Assembly (NCBI GenBank): GCA_965219125.1 | Contig: CBDCMO010000001.1 | Span: forward strand, 310,001 to 374,000 | From: JBBSOK01 sp965219125 | GTDB taxonomy: Bacteria; Bacteroidota; Bacteroidia; Flavobacteriales; Flavobacteriaceae | DNA: 64,000 nucleotides | Direction of reading: 5' to 3' | In this document: piece by piece, positions 7,186 to 15,956 of the stretch | Numbering within the stretch: the first letter of the stretch is position 1 | Layout of the letters: each line of letters begins with the position of its first letter | Notes under the pieces: model-generated | What the model was told of the DNA's origin: nothing | The model's database searches: none | The model's input: only the letters and a program-made list of their open reading frames with translations | Program-made: the position numbers and the translations under genes

Positions 7186-9482
7186 TGCCGAAAACTTTTA
7201 AAATAATCATTCAAGGGCAAGTCCAAGGTGTTGGGTTTCGCCCTTTTGTTTTTTCGCTCGCCAAGAAATTTCGGTTGAGTGGAGAAGTGTTTAATAATGA
7301 GAATGGCGTAGTTATTTTTTTGAATGCTTCAAAAGAAGAAGCTTCGCAATTTTTGAAAAATCTGCTTGAAAATCCGCCGAAAGTTTCCATTATTCAAAAT
7401 CATTCTTTTGAAGAAATTGAATATCGAAATTTTAATGATTTCAGAATAATTTCTTCGGAGAAAAATAAGCAAATCAACCTTCCTTTAACACCAGATTTTG
7501 CAATTTGCGAAGATTGCAAAGCCGAAATACAAGATTCCGAAAACCGAAGATTTCAATATGCATTTACGACTTGCGTAAATTGTGGGCCAAGATATTCCAT
7601 CACCAAAAAGTTTCCGTTTGAGCGCTCAAATACTTCGCTTGATGATTTTGAAATGTGCGCAAACTGCGCAGAAGAATATCAAAATCCTGAAAATCGGCGC
7701 TTTCATTCACAAACCAACAGTTGTCCAAAATGTGGAATTCAATTGGTTTTAAAAAATTCAAAAGCTGAAATTCTTGAAGAAAATCAAACTAAAATCATAA
7801 CTAAAACCGCGCAATTTATTTACGATGGAAAAATAGTTGCCATTAAAAATACAAACGGTTATTTGCTGTGTTGCGATGCAACTAATGAAGAAGTAATCCA
7901 AAAATTACGGGAAAGAAAAAAACGTCCTTCAAAACCGTTTGCGTTGCTTTATTCATCTTTGGAATTGGCGAAAAAGCATTTCGATATTTCTAAAAGTGAA
8001 GAAAATGCGTTGACTTCACCAGTTTCACCAATAGTAATTTTAAATCCTAAAACCGATATTGAAAATTTGAAAACCGAAGCCATTGCGCCCAACCTAAATC
8101 AATTGGGGATTATGTTGCCATCTTCGACCTTACTTCAACTTTTAATGAATAAAATTGGAAAACCAATTATTGCAACAAGTGGAAATATTCACGGATCACC
8201 TATTATTTCTGACGAAAAAGAGGCTCAAGAAAAGTTGAAAAATGTTGCTGATTATTTTGTTCACCATAATTTAGAAATCCAATTTCCACAGGACGACTCC
8301 GTAATAAAATTTGCTGGTGAACAGCGAATAATTTTAAGACGTTCGCGCGGTTTGGCACCAAATTATTTGTCAAAATTTCCGAGTATTTCGACTGCGTTCA
8401 ATCTGACATCTTTAATTGCTATGGGCGCACATTTAAAAAGCACGTTCTCATTTGTTCCAAACTCAAATATTTATGTAAGCCAATATTTTGGAAATCTTGA
8501 TTCTTACGAAGTTTCGGAACGCTTTAAAAATACAATTCATCAGTTCACAAATGTTTTTGAAACAAAACCGAAAGTATTTTTGGTCGATTCGCATCCGCAA
8601 TATCAAAGCACGATTTTAGGGAAAGAATTGGCGACAGAATGGAATGCCGAAGTTTTTGAAATTCAACATCACAAAGCGCATTTTGCTTCGGTTTTGGCAG
8701 AACATAATTTATTTGATTCTGAAAAAAAAATTCTGGGAGTAGTTTGGGACGGAACGGGTTTTGGTGAAGACGGACACATTTGGGGCGGCGAATTTTTCAC
8801 ATACAAAAACCATAAAATGGAACGGCTCAATCATTTTGAAGAGTTTGATTGGATTGCGGCCGATAAATTTTCAAAAGAGCCGAGATTAGCTTTAGCAAGT
8901 CTCAGTTCAAAAGAAAATAAAGAAAAAATTCGATATAAATTTTCAGAAACCGAATGGAAGGTTTATACAAAACTTTTGGAAAATAATGCCCTTAAAACTT
9001 CCTCAGTGGGAAGATTATTCGATTCGGTTTCTTCACTTTTGGAAATCACAGATTATAACTCTTTTGAAGGTGAAGCCGCAATGCGACTGGAAAATTTAGC
9101 TTTAAAATATATAGAAAAAGATTTGATTGATTTTCTAAAAGATGAAGTATATGAAGAAATCCCTTCAAAAAAAATCATTTCAAACATTCAAAATTCACTT
9201 TCAGAAAACGTTTCAAAAGAAAAGGTTGCGGCGAGTTTTATTTTCACACTTGCAAATTGCATTATTCGCGAAGCCAATAAATATAAAATCACAATAATTG
9301 CTTGCAGTGGTGGTGTTTTTCAGAATGCAATTTTAGTTCAGCAACTTATTTCATTAACAGACAATACACACATAAAGTTGAAATTTAATCGTAAATTGTC
9401 AAGTAATGATGAAAATATTTCCTTTGGCCAAATGATGTACTACAAATACATCAGTCTGAGTTCAAAAATCTACAATCGTTAA
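7185..9482 (+). CDS. hypF: Carbamoyltransferase HypF
   Basis: HypF makes the thiocyanate precursor of the cyanide ligands from carbamoyl phosphate, acting with HypE. I place the start at the ATG of TAATG (7185, 765 residues) rather than an in-frame GTG-type start at 7128 inside hypB, because the family motif follows at once. Domains in order: acylphosphatase (IIIQGQVQGVGFRPFVF, first 90 residues), two zinc fingers of the form CxxC-18-CxxC (near residues 108 and 157), a YrdC domain, then a Kae1-like domain with metal-binding HHKAH and WDGTGFGEDG. All domains appear complete. hypC follows after 19 nt. Confidence 0.95.
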   Translation: MPKTFKIIIQGQVQGVGFRPFVFSLAKKFRLSGEVFNNENGVVIFLNASKEEASQFLKNLLENPPKVSIIQNHSFEEIEYRNFNDFRIISSEKNKQINLPLTPDFAICEDCKAEIQDSENRRFQYAFTTCVNCGPRYSITKKFPFERSNTSLDDFEMCANCAEEYQNPENRRFHSQTNSCPKCGIQLVLKNSKAEILEENQTKIITKTAQFIYDGKIVAIKNTNGYLLCCDATNEEVIQKLRERKKRPSKPFALLYSSLELAKKHFDISKSEENALTSPVSPIVILNPKTDIENLKTEAIAPNLNQLGIMLPSSTLLQLLMNKIGKPIIATSGNIHGSPIISDEKEAQEKLKNVADYFVHHNLEIQFPQDDSVIKFAGEQRIILRRSRGLAPNYLSKFPSISTAFNLTSLIAMGAHLKSTFSFVPNSNIYVSQYFGNLDSYEVSERFKNTIHQFTNVFETKPKVFLVDSHPQYQSTILGKELATEWNAEVFEIQHHKAHFASVLAEHNLFDSEKKILGVVWDGTGFGEDGHIWGGEFFTYKNHKMERLNHFEEFDWIAADKFSKEPRLALASLSSKENKEKIRYKFSETEWKVYTKLLENNALKTSSVGRLFDSVSSLLEITDYNSFEGEAAMRLENLALKYIEKDLIDFLKDEVYEEIPSKKIISNIQNSLSENVSKEKVAASFIFTLANCIIREANKYKITIIACSGGVFQNAILVQQLISLTDNTHIKLKFNRKLSSNDENISFGQMMYYKYISLSSKIYNR

Positions 9483-9501
9483 TCTTAAATCTGAAATCAA
9501 A

Positions 9502-9777
9502 ATGTGTTTAGCAATCCCTGGAAAAATTAATAGCATTGAATTACGCCACAACGGAATGCAGCGAATGGCGAAGGTTTCCTTTGGTGGAATTACCAAAGAA
9601 GCGAGTTTGGAAATGCTGCCAGATGCAGATGTTGGCGATTATGTTTTAGTACACGTTGGTGTGGCCATAAGCAAGGTGAATGAAGAAGAAGCCCAAAAAA
9701 CCTTTAAATATTTGGAGGAAATAGGAGAGCTTGGGGAATTGGAAGATGTGGAAGATTACCTTCCGAAAAAGGAATAA
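9502..9777 (+). CDS. hypC: Hydrogenase assembly chaperone HypC
   Basis: HypC forms a complex with HypD on which the Fe(CN)2CO unit is built, then delivers it to the large subunit. The N-terminus MCLAIPGKI with essential Cys2 is diagnostic. The length of 91 residues is normal and the C-terminus is acidic (GELGELEDVEDY). It sits between hypF and hypD with short spacers, in the same operon. Confidence 0.95.
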   Translation: MCLAIPGKINSIELRHNGMQRMAKVSFGGITKEASLEMLPDADVGDYVLVHVGVAISKVNEEEAQKTFKYLEEIGELGELEDVEDYLPKKE

Positions 9778-9825
9778 TTTATCTTATAGGGTTTCAAAAA
9801 CCTTGTATGTTAAAATGACGCTATT

Positions 9826-10920
9826 ATGAAATACATGTCAGAATATCGCGACCCCGAACTCGCTAAAAAATATCTGGAAGAAATTAAAAATACCGTTTCC
9901 CGTCCGTGGTCAATTATGGAAGTTTGCGGCGGCCAAACGCACAGTTTAGTTAAAAACGGAATTATTGAAATGCTTCCAAAAGAAGTTACGATGATTCACG
10001 GTCCGGGCTGCCCCGTTTGTGTAACTCCGCTTCATTTAATAGACAAGGCCATTTATCTTGCTTCGGAAAAAGGCGTAATTCTTTGTTCTTTTGGCGATAT
10101 GCTCCGCGTGCCGGGTTCAAAAAAAAATTTGCTTGAAGCAAAGGCCGAAGGTGCTGATATCCGCATCTTATATTCACCTTTGGAAGCTGTTAAAATTGCG
10201 GAAGAAAATCCCGAAAAAGAAGTGGTTTTCTTCGCAGTAGGTTTTGAAACTACTGCACCGGCAAATGCCCTTTCAGTAATTCACGCTTACAGAAAAGGTT
10301 TAAAAAATTATTCAATTTTGGCCTCGCACGTTTTGGTGCCGCCAGCAATGAAAGCTGTGATTGATGACGAAGAAAGCAAAATAGACGGATTTTTGGCAGC
10401 AGGACACGTGTGTACCATTATGGGAAATGCTGAATATTATCCCCTTTCGGAACATTATAAAGTGCCGATTGTGGTTACGGGTTTTGAGCCGTTGGATGTT
10501 TTACAGGGCATTTTAATGGTAATCCGCCAATTGGAGCAAAGTGTTGCAAAAGTTGAAAATCAATATTCCCGAATTGTAAAGGAAGAAGGCAATAAAGACG
10601 CGCAAAACATGATTGCCGAAGTTTTTGAAATTCAAGACCAAATGTGGCGCGGCATTGGTGAAATTCCGCAAAGTGGTTATGGCGTTCGCGAGAAATATGC
10701 TGAATTTGATGCTACAAAAAAATACAATGTTACTATTGAAAAGGCGCAGGAAAACCCAGAATGTATTTCCGGACACATTATGAAAGGCATCAAAAAACCG
10801 TTTGAGTGCCAACATTTTGGCAAAAAATGCAAACCTACAAATCCGCTTGGTGCTCCAATGGTTAGTAGCGAAGGAGCTTGCGCTGCGTATTATCACTTTT
10901 CGGGACTTGTTGAAGCGTAA
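9826..10920 (+). CDS. hypD: Hydrogenase iron-cyanide scaffold HypD
   Basis: HypD is the iron-sulfur scaffold on which iron receives CN and CO. Visible motifs are EVCGGQTHS, HGPGCPVCVTP and GFETTAPANA. The C-terminal [4Fe-4S] cysteine set lies in PECISGHIMKGIKKPFEC and the following GKKCKPTNPLG. The length of 364 residues is typical. Two nearby ATGs (9826 and 9835) are possible; the first gives MKYMSEYRDPELAKKYL, the usual family start region. hypE follows four bases later. Confidence 0.95.
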   Translation: MKYMSEYRDPELAKKYLEEIKNTVSRPWSIMEVCGGQTHSLVKNGIIEMLPKEVTMIHGPGCPVCVTPLHLIDKAIYLASEKGVILCSFGDMLRVPGSKKNLLEAKAEGADIRILYSPLEAVKIAEENPEKEVVFFAVGFETTAPANALSVIHAYRKGLKNYSILASHVLVPPAMKAVIDDEESKIDGFLAAGHVCTIMGNAEYYPLSEHYKVPIVVTGFEPLDVLQGILMVIRQLEQSVAKVENQYSRIVKEEGNKDAQNMIAEVFEIQDQMWRGIGEIPQSGYGVREKYAEFDATKKYNVTIEKAQENPECISGHIMKGIKKPFECQHFGKKCKPTNPLGAPMVSSEGACAAYYHFSGLVEA

Positions 10921-10924
10921 TTAA

Positions 10925-11992
10925 ATGTCTGAAAATTCCAAAGAAAAAATAAAAATGCAATTGCAATGTCCAATGCCAAAATTGGATTTTGATGTAATTA
11001 CTTTAGGCCACGGCAGTGGCGGCGTTCTCACAAATAAACTGCTGGACAGCGGCGTTTTCGAGGTGCTGAAAAATCCTATTTTGGACGAACGCCATGACGG
11101 CGCATTCATAAATTTGGAAGGAAAAACCGCTTTTTCAACCGATAGTTTTTTGGTCTCTCCAATTTTTTTCCCAGGCGGCAATATTGGCGAACTTTCCGTA
11201 AACGGAACCGTGAACGATTTGGCAATGTGCGGCGCCATTCCTAAATATCTTTCTTTAAGTTTTATTATTGAAGAAGGTTTGAAGATGACAGCGTTTTGGG
11301 AAATTCTCGTTTCCATTAAAATGGCTTGCGAAAAAGCCGGAGTTTCAGTGGTTACCGGAGATACAAAGGTTGTTGAAAAAGGCAAAGGAGACAAAATTTT
11401 CATAAATACTTCCGGTGTTGGGAGTATTCATCCAAAAGCGAATATCAGTACAAAAAATATAAAAGTTGGCGATAAAATTATTCTTAGTGGCAATATGGCT
11501 TCCCACGGAATGGCGATTATGAGCGTTCGTGAAGGTCTGGAATTCGAGAGTGAAATACAGAGCGATACCACAAATTTGAACCATTCGGTTTCAAAATTGT
11601 TGGATACCTTCGGAAATGATATTCATCTTTTAACCGATCCCACACGTGGCGGAATTGCGACTGTTTTAAAGGAAATTGCACAATTTTCGAATCTTGGGAT
11701 AGATATTTTTCAGTCAAAACTTCCGATAGATGATCAAGTGGCGAGCGCTTGTGAATTGCTCGGTCTCGACCCTATTTATGTTGCAAATGAAGGCTTGTTC
11801 CTCAGTTTTGTTTCCGAAAAAATTGGTGATGACTTTTTAAAGGAACTTCAAAAAGATGAAAATGGCGCAAACGCTGCAATCATTGGAGACGTAGTTTCCG
11901 ACCATCCAAAACAAGTAATTATGGAAAGCAACATTGGCGGAAAACGCGTTGTAAGTATGCTTCCCGGAGAACAATTACCACGTATTTGTTAA
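10925..11992 (+). CDS. hypE: Hydrogenase cyanide-forming protein HypE
   Basis: HypE dehydrates the thiocarboxamide on its own C-terminal Cys to a thiocyanate in an ATP-dependent step. The protein ends in PRIC, the diagnostic catalytic tail, so the gene is intact to its last residue. The PurM-like fold is shown by ITLGHGSGGVLTNKL, TDSFLVSPIFFPGGNIG and TDPTRGGIATVL. At 355 residues it has a slightly long N-terminus, and an internal ATG at 10955 (MQLQCPMPK) is an alternative start. Confidence 0.95.
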   Translation: MSENSKEKIKMQLQCPMPKLDFDVITLGHGSGGVLTNKLLDSGVFEVLKNPILDERHDGAFINLEGKTAFSTDSFLVSPIFFPGGNIGELSVNGTVNDLAMCGAIPKYLSLSFIIEEGLKMTAFWEILVSIKMACEKAGVSVVTGDTKVVEKGKGDKIFINTSGVGSIHPKANISTKNIKVGDKIILSGNMASHGMAIMSVREGLEFESEIQSDTTNLNHSVSKLLDTFGNDIHLLTDPTRGGIATVLKEIAQFSNLGIDIFQSKLPIDDQVASACELLGLDPIYVANEGLFLSFVSEKIGDDFLKELQKDENGANAAIIGDVVSDHPKQVIMESNIGGKRVVSMLPGEQLPRIC

Positions 11993-11999
11993 ATTAAAA

Positions 12000-12059
12000 T
12001 GTCTCCTCGAGCGCAGTCGAGAGGTCAATTAGTAGTTCTCGACTGCGCTCGAACTGACA
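12000..12059. repeat. REP-like palindromic repeat after hypE
   Basis: A perfect 16-nt inverted repeat, TCGAGCGCAGTCGAGA at 12007-12022 and its complement at 12037-12052, encloses a 14-nt spacer. Imperfect outer arms begin with TGTC at 12000 and end with GACA at 12059. This GC-rich palindrome stands out from the AT-rich background. I recall the same CTCGACTGCGCTCGA motif as a dispersed intergenic repeat in many flavobacterial genomes. It lies between hypE and the NHL gene and could fold into a strong mRNA hairpin, lowering expression of the downstream gene. Only one copy of this form is in the window. Confidence 0.85.
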
Positions 12060-12072
12060 CTTGAATAGATAA

Positions 12073-13167
12073 ATGAATTTCGATACTTTAGGCGAACACG
12101 TCCAAAACTCATACATTTTCAAAGGCTCCAAAAAAAAACCTTTTTTGGCACCACGAGGCGTTTATGTTTCTGGTGAAAAACTTTTTGTTTCGGATACGGG
12201 CCAAAATCGTGTTTTTATTTGGAATTCAATCCCAAAAACAGAATTTCAAGAACCGGATGTTGTTTTGGGACAATTGAATGCAAAAGATTCAGAAAGAAAT
12301 TCTGGCGGAAATGTTTCAGCAAAATCCTTACAATATCCTTCGGGAATTTGGAGCGATGGCGAGAAATTAATTGTTGCGGACGCTTGGAACCATCGCGTTT
12401 TGATTTGGAATAAATTTCCAACAGAAAATGGGCAAGCGGCCGACGTAGTTTTGGGCCAGCCCGATTTTAAAAGCAACCAACCCAATGTTCTTGGGCAAGC
12501 TGCGAATCCTTCAGCAAATAGTTTGAATTGGCCGTATGGAGTTTTTTCAGATGGAAAAAGTCTTTGGATTGCCGATACAGGAAACAGAAGAGTTCTTTTT
12601 TTTGCAGAAATTCCTAAAGAAAATTTTTCCAAAGCAGATAAAGTAATCGGGAAACCGGATTTCCAAACACGCGATTATGAAAACCACGAACCTATTTGGC
12701 CGTATTCGGTAAAAGTGAACGATAAAAATGAAATGTTAGTTGCAGATACCCAATTCTACCGAACCTTATTTTGGAAAAATATTTCTGAAGCATTCAAAAA
12801 TCAGGCGGATATTATTATCGGTCAAGAGAATTTTGATGCTGCGGGACAAAATCAATATGAATTATTTCCCACAAATAAATGTTTAAACTGGACGTATGAT
12901 GCTTGCTTTTATAAAGACGGCGTTCTTGTAAATGACACCGGGAATAGCCGTATTTTATGGTTTGATGAAATTCCGAAGCATAATAATCCCGTCGCTAAAG
13001 CGGTCATAGGAAAACGAAATTTTAATACTGGAAGTGAAAATAAAGATAATATGAGCGGGACAGATTCAGGTTTGTATTGGCCATTTTCAATCTGCACACA
13101 AGATAAAAAATTGTTTATTGCAGATACCGGAAACCACAGATTGGTTATTTCAGAATTGAACTTTTAA
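12073..13167 (+). CDS. Cytoplasmic NHL-repeat beta-propeller protein of the hydrogenase locus
   Basis: This 364-residue protein is built almost entirely of six NHL-type repeats. Each carries a core like LWIADTGNRRVLFF preceded by WPYGV-type and followed by IP (repeat centres near residues 35, 95, 165, 225, 285 and 345). Six repeats predict a closed propeller. No signal peptide is present, so it should stay in the cytoplasm, where the hydrogenase also lies. NHL proteins are encoded in some group 2a hydrogenase clusters as I remember, but no function is established. It may be a scaffold or a redox-partner adaptor. Its end overlaps the convergent permease gene by 4 nt. Confidence 0.88.
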   Translation: MNFDTLGEHVQNSYIFKGSKKKPFLAPRGVYVSGEKLFVSDTGQNRVFIWNSIPKTEFQEPDVVLGQLNAKDSERNSGGNVSAKSLQYPSGIWSDGEKLIVADAWNHRVLIWNKFPTENGQAADVVLGQPDFKSNQPNVLGQAANPSANSLNWPYGVFSDGKSLWIADTGNRRVLFFAEIPKENFSKADKVIGKPDFQTRDYENHEPIWPYSVKVNDKNEMLVADTQFYRTLFWKNISEAFKNQADIIIGQENFDAAGQNQYELFPTNKCLNWTYDACFYKDGVLVNDTGNSRILWFDEIPKHNNPVAKAVIGKRNFNTGSENKDNMSGTDSGLYWPFSICTQDKKLFIADTGNHRLVISELNF

Positions 13168-13850
13168 AAACCACCTGCCACCAACCAATACGTGCCAATT
13201 ACAAATGCAAAAAGACCCCCGGCAAAGCGAATTGCTTTAAAGAATAATTTGTTAGGTCCATTTTTGGAAAACCTCGCAATTTGACCGATTACAAGCGCAA
13301 ACGCCGTCATTGCGAACACAGTACCTAAAGCGAAACCAATTAAATATTGTATTCCCGAAGCATCATTTTTAAAACCCAAAACGGGTAGCAATAATAAGAA
13401 ATGTGAAACCCCAGCCAAACCGTGCAAAACACCAACGCCGAAAGCTGATAAAAAGTTCTGTTTAATTTTTTTTGGATTGTCGTGCGTATGCTCGTGGACG
13501 TGAACTAAAGTTTCTCCGTTATTATAAATATGCGAATGATTGTGTTGTTTTGAAGGTTTAAAAATTCTGTAAAAAGCCCAAAAACCAATTCCTATTAGTA
13601 CGATTCCCACAAGTTCTTCACTGTGTTTTGAAATGGCATCTACGGGAATGTAATCTTTGAAAATTAAGAAAATCACGCCGATAACCAACATTCCAACCAC
13701 GTGGCCCAATCCCCAAAATGTTCCTATTTTCCAAGGAGTTTTCTTTGTTTCTAAAGTAATAGGAGCTACTGCCGCCAAATGATCTGGTCCAGATATTACG
13801 TGAAGCATTGAAGCGAGAATTCCCGCAAAAAGGGGTAATGAATCCGTCAT
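13164..13850 (-). CDS. Nickel/cobalt permease-like membrane protein (NixA/UreH-type)
   Basis: This 228-residue protein has about six hydrophobic helices. Its first helix carries H17-x5-D23-H24 (HVISGPDHLAAV), a variant of the HxxxxDH nickel-binding motif. A second signature, LHGLAGVSHFLLL, and a His-rich cytoplasmic loop (HNHSH, HVHEHTH) between helices 3 and 4 support transport of a transition metal. Placed convergent to the hydrogenase locus and one base from acs, it is best explained as the nickel supply for HypA/HypB. TauE/SafE-like or RcnA-like export is an alternative that motif reading cannot exclude. Confidence 0.8.
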   Translation of the reverse strand: MTDSLPLFAGILASMLHVISGPDHLAAVAPITLETKKTPWKIGTFWGLGHVVGMLVIGVIFLIFKDYIPVDAISKHSEELVGIVLIGIGFWAFYRIFKPSKQHNHSHIYNNGETLVHVHEHTHDNPKKIKQNFLSAFGVGVLHGLAGVSHFLLLLPVLGFKNDASGIQYLIGFALGTVFAMTAFALVIGQIARFSKNGPNKLFFKAIRFAGGLFAFVIGTYWLVAGGF

Positions 13851-15764
13851 TTATATTGTATTTTTAGTTATTTCTTCAACAACTTCTGGATTTAAAAGAG
13901 TACTAATATCCCCAAATTCATCCATTTTTCTTTCAGCGATTTTACGTAAAATTCTTCTCATTATCTTTCCGCTTCTTGTTTTAGGCAAATTTTCAACAAA
14001 TTGAATTTTGTCAAGTTTAGAAAAAGCTCCAATTTCCGAAGCAATAATGTTGTTTATTTCTTTTTTTAATTCTTGTGAAGCATCTTCAATATTGTATAAA
14101 ATAACAAAACCGTAAAGCGCACTTCCTTTAATATCGTGCGGAAAGCCTACTATTGCACTTTCAACAACTTTTGGGTGTGCGTTAACGCTATTTTCAATGG
14201 GTGCAGTTCCAAGATTATGCCCAGAAACAATTACAATATCATCTACTCTTCCGGTAATTCTATAATTTCCATTTTCATCTCGCAGAGCGCCGTCTCCCGT
14301 AAAATACATATTTTCAAATGTTGAAAAATAGGTTTTTTTGAACCGGTCGTGGTCTCCCCAAATTGTTCGGGCGATAGATGGCCACGGAAATGTGATTACC
14401 AATCGTCCTTCGGCTTTCATTTCTGTTATTTCTTTTAAGTTTTCATCCATTAAAGCTAATTGTACGCCGGGCAAAGGCAGCGTGGCAAAGGTTGGGATGC
14501 TTTCTGTGATTCCAGCAATCCCTGAAATCATAATTACGCCATTTTCGGTTTGAAACCACGTATCGGCTATTGGTATTTTTTCTTTTCCTATATTTTTATA
14601 ATACCATTGCCAAGCCTCTTCATTTATGGGTTCGCCAACGGTTCCTAAAACTTCTAGGCTTGATAAATCTTTATTTTGCGTTAAGGCAACGGGCTGTTTT
14701 GCCAAAGCTCGAATTGCGGTTGGAGCGGTATAAAATTGCGTGACTTTATATTTTTCAATTATTTCCCAAAACCGACCGTAATCTGGATAAGACGGAACAC
14801 CTTCAAACATTACCGAAGTTGCACCAGCCAAAAGCGGCCCATAAACAATATAACTATGTCCGGTAATCCAACCAACATCTGCACTGCACCACCAAATTGA
14901 ATCTTCGTTTAACTGAAAAACATTAACCAAAGTATACGTTGTGCTAACCATATAACCGGCAGTTGTATGCACCATTCCTTTTGGTTTTCCTGTTGAACCA
15001 GAGGTGTAAAGGATAAACAATGGATCTTCAGCATCCATAACGGTTGCAAAATTATCATCATCGCAGTTCTCACTATTTATGTGTACTTCTTCATCCCAAA
15101 AGTAATCTCTGTTTTCCTTCATATGCACAGAAGAAGTGGTGCGTTTGTAAACTATCACATTTTCAATAGTTGGGCAATCTGTTAATGCTTCGTCACAAAT
15201 AGCTTTTAGGTTTATTGTTTTTTCACCACGATACATTTCGTTGGCCGTTATTAATAATTTGCAGTTGGCATCATTAATTCTACTAGCAATAGCTTTACTG
15301 GAAAATCCTGCAAAAACTACCGAATGTATCGCACCAATTCTTGCACACGCTAACATGGCGATTGAAACTTCGGGAATCATCGGTAAATAAATACAAACAC
15401 GGTCACCTTTTTGAATACCCATATTTGTTAATACGCTTGCAAAAACGCAAACGTCATCATATAATTCCTGATAGGTTATGTGCCTTGCATTTTCTTTTGG
15501 ACTGTTCGGCTCCCAAATTATCGCCACTTTATCTGCTTGTGTTTTAAGATGCCTATCTAAGCAGTTTTCGGTTATATTTAGTTTGGCGCCTTTAAACCAT
15601 TTAATTTTTGGAACACTGAAATCCCATTCCAATACAGTTGTCCATTTTTTTTGCCATGTAAAAGTTTCAGCAATTTCTACCCAAAAAGCTTCTGGGTTAT
15701 CAAGACTTTTTTTATAAGCTGCGTAATATTCTTCTTGAGAATTAATTTGAAAGGAATGTTTCAT
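13851..15764 (-). CDS. acs: Acetyl-CoA synthetase
   Basis: AMP-forming acetate:CoA ligase that activates acetate for central metabolism. Motifs include YTSGSTGKPKGMVHTTAGY (AMP binding), GWITGHSYIVYGPL, ADTWFQTENG, and the C-terminal PKTRSGKIMRRILR with the lysine usually regulated by acetylation. The length of 637 residues is typical of Acs. The ATG lies in a 192-nt gap shared with the divergent trxB gene. The downstream permease gene begins immediately after the stop, so the two are cotranscribed, an unexplained pairing. Confidence 0.96.
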   Translation of the reverse strand: MKHSFQINSQEEYYAAYKKSLDNPEAFWVEIAETFTWQKKWTTVLEWDFSVPKIKWFKGAKLNITENCLDRHLKTQADKVAIIWEPNSPKENARHITYQELYDDVCVFASVLTNMGIQKGDRVCIYLPMIPEVSIAMLACARIGAIHSVVFAGFSSKAIASRINDANCKLLITANEMYRGEKTINLKAICDEALTDCPTIENVIVYKRTTSSVHMKENRDYFWDEEVHINSENCDDDNFATVMDAEDPLFILYTSGSTGKPKGMVHTTAGYMVSTTYTLVNVFQLNEDSIWWCSADVGWITGHSYIVYGPLLAGATSVMFEGVPSYPDYGRFWEIIEKYKVTQFYTAPTAIRALAKQPVALTQNKDLSSLEVLGTVGEPINEEAWQWYYKNIGKEKIPIADTWFQTENGVIMISGIAGITESIPTFATLPLPGVQLALMDENLKEITEMKAEGRLVITFPWPSIARTIWGDHDRFKKTYFSTFENMYFTGDGALRDENGNYRITGRVDDIVIVSGHNLGTAPIENSVNAHPKVVESAIVGFPHDIKGSALYGFVILYNIEDASQELKKEINNIIASEIGAFSKLDKIQFVENLPKTRSGKIMRRILRKIAERKMDEFGDISTLLNPEVVEEITKNTI

Positions 15765-15956
15765 TGAAAAAAATTGAATTATACTTTAAAATTACAATTT
15801 TATCTGAATTGAACTGTTGTTGAAAGCAATAAAAGTAAAGCGCTAGGTATAATAATCTGAAACAATGCGGTAATAACAATTCTTAATAACTTTTCAACGT
15901 AATTTTTTATGAAAGTGCTTATTTTTACATTCTTATAAATTTTACACAAAGAGCAT

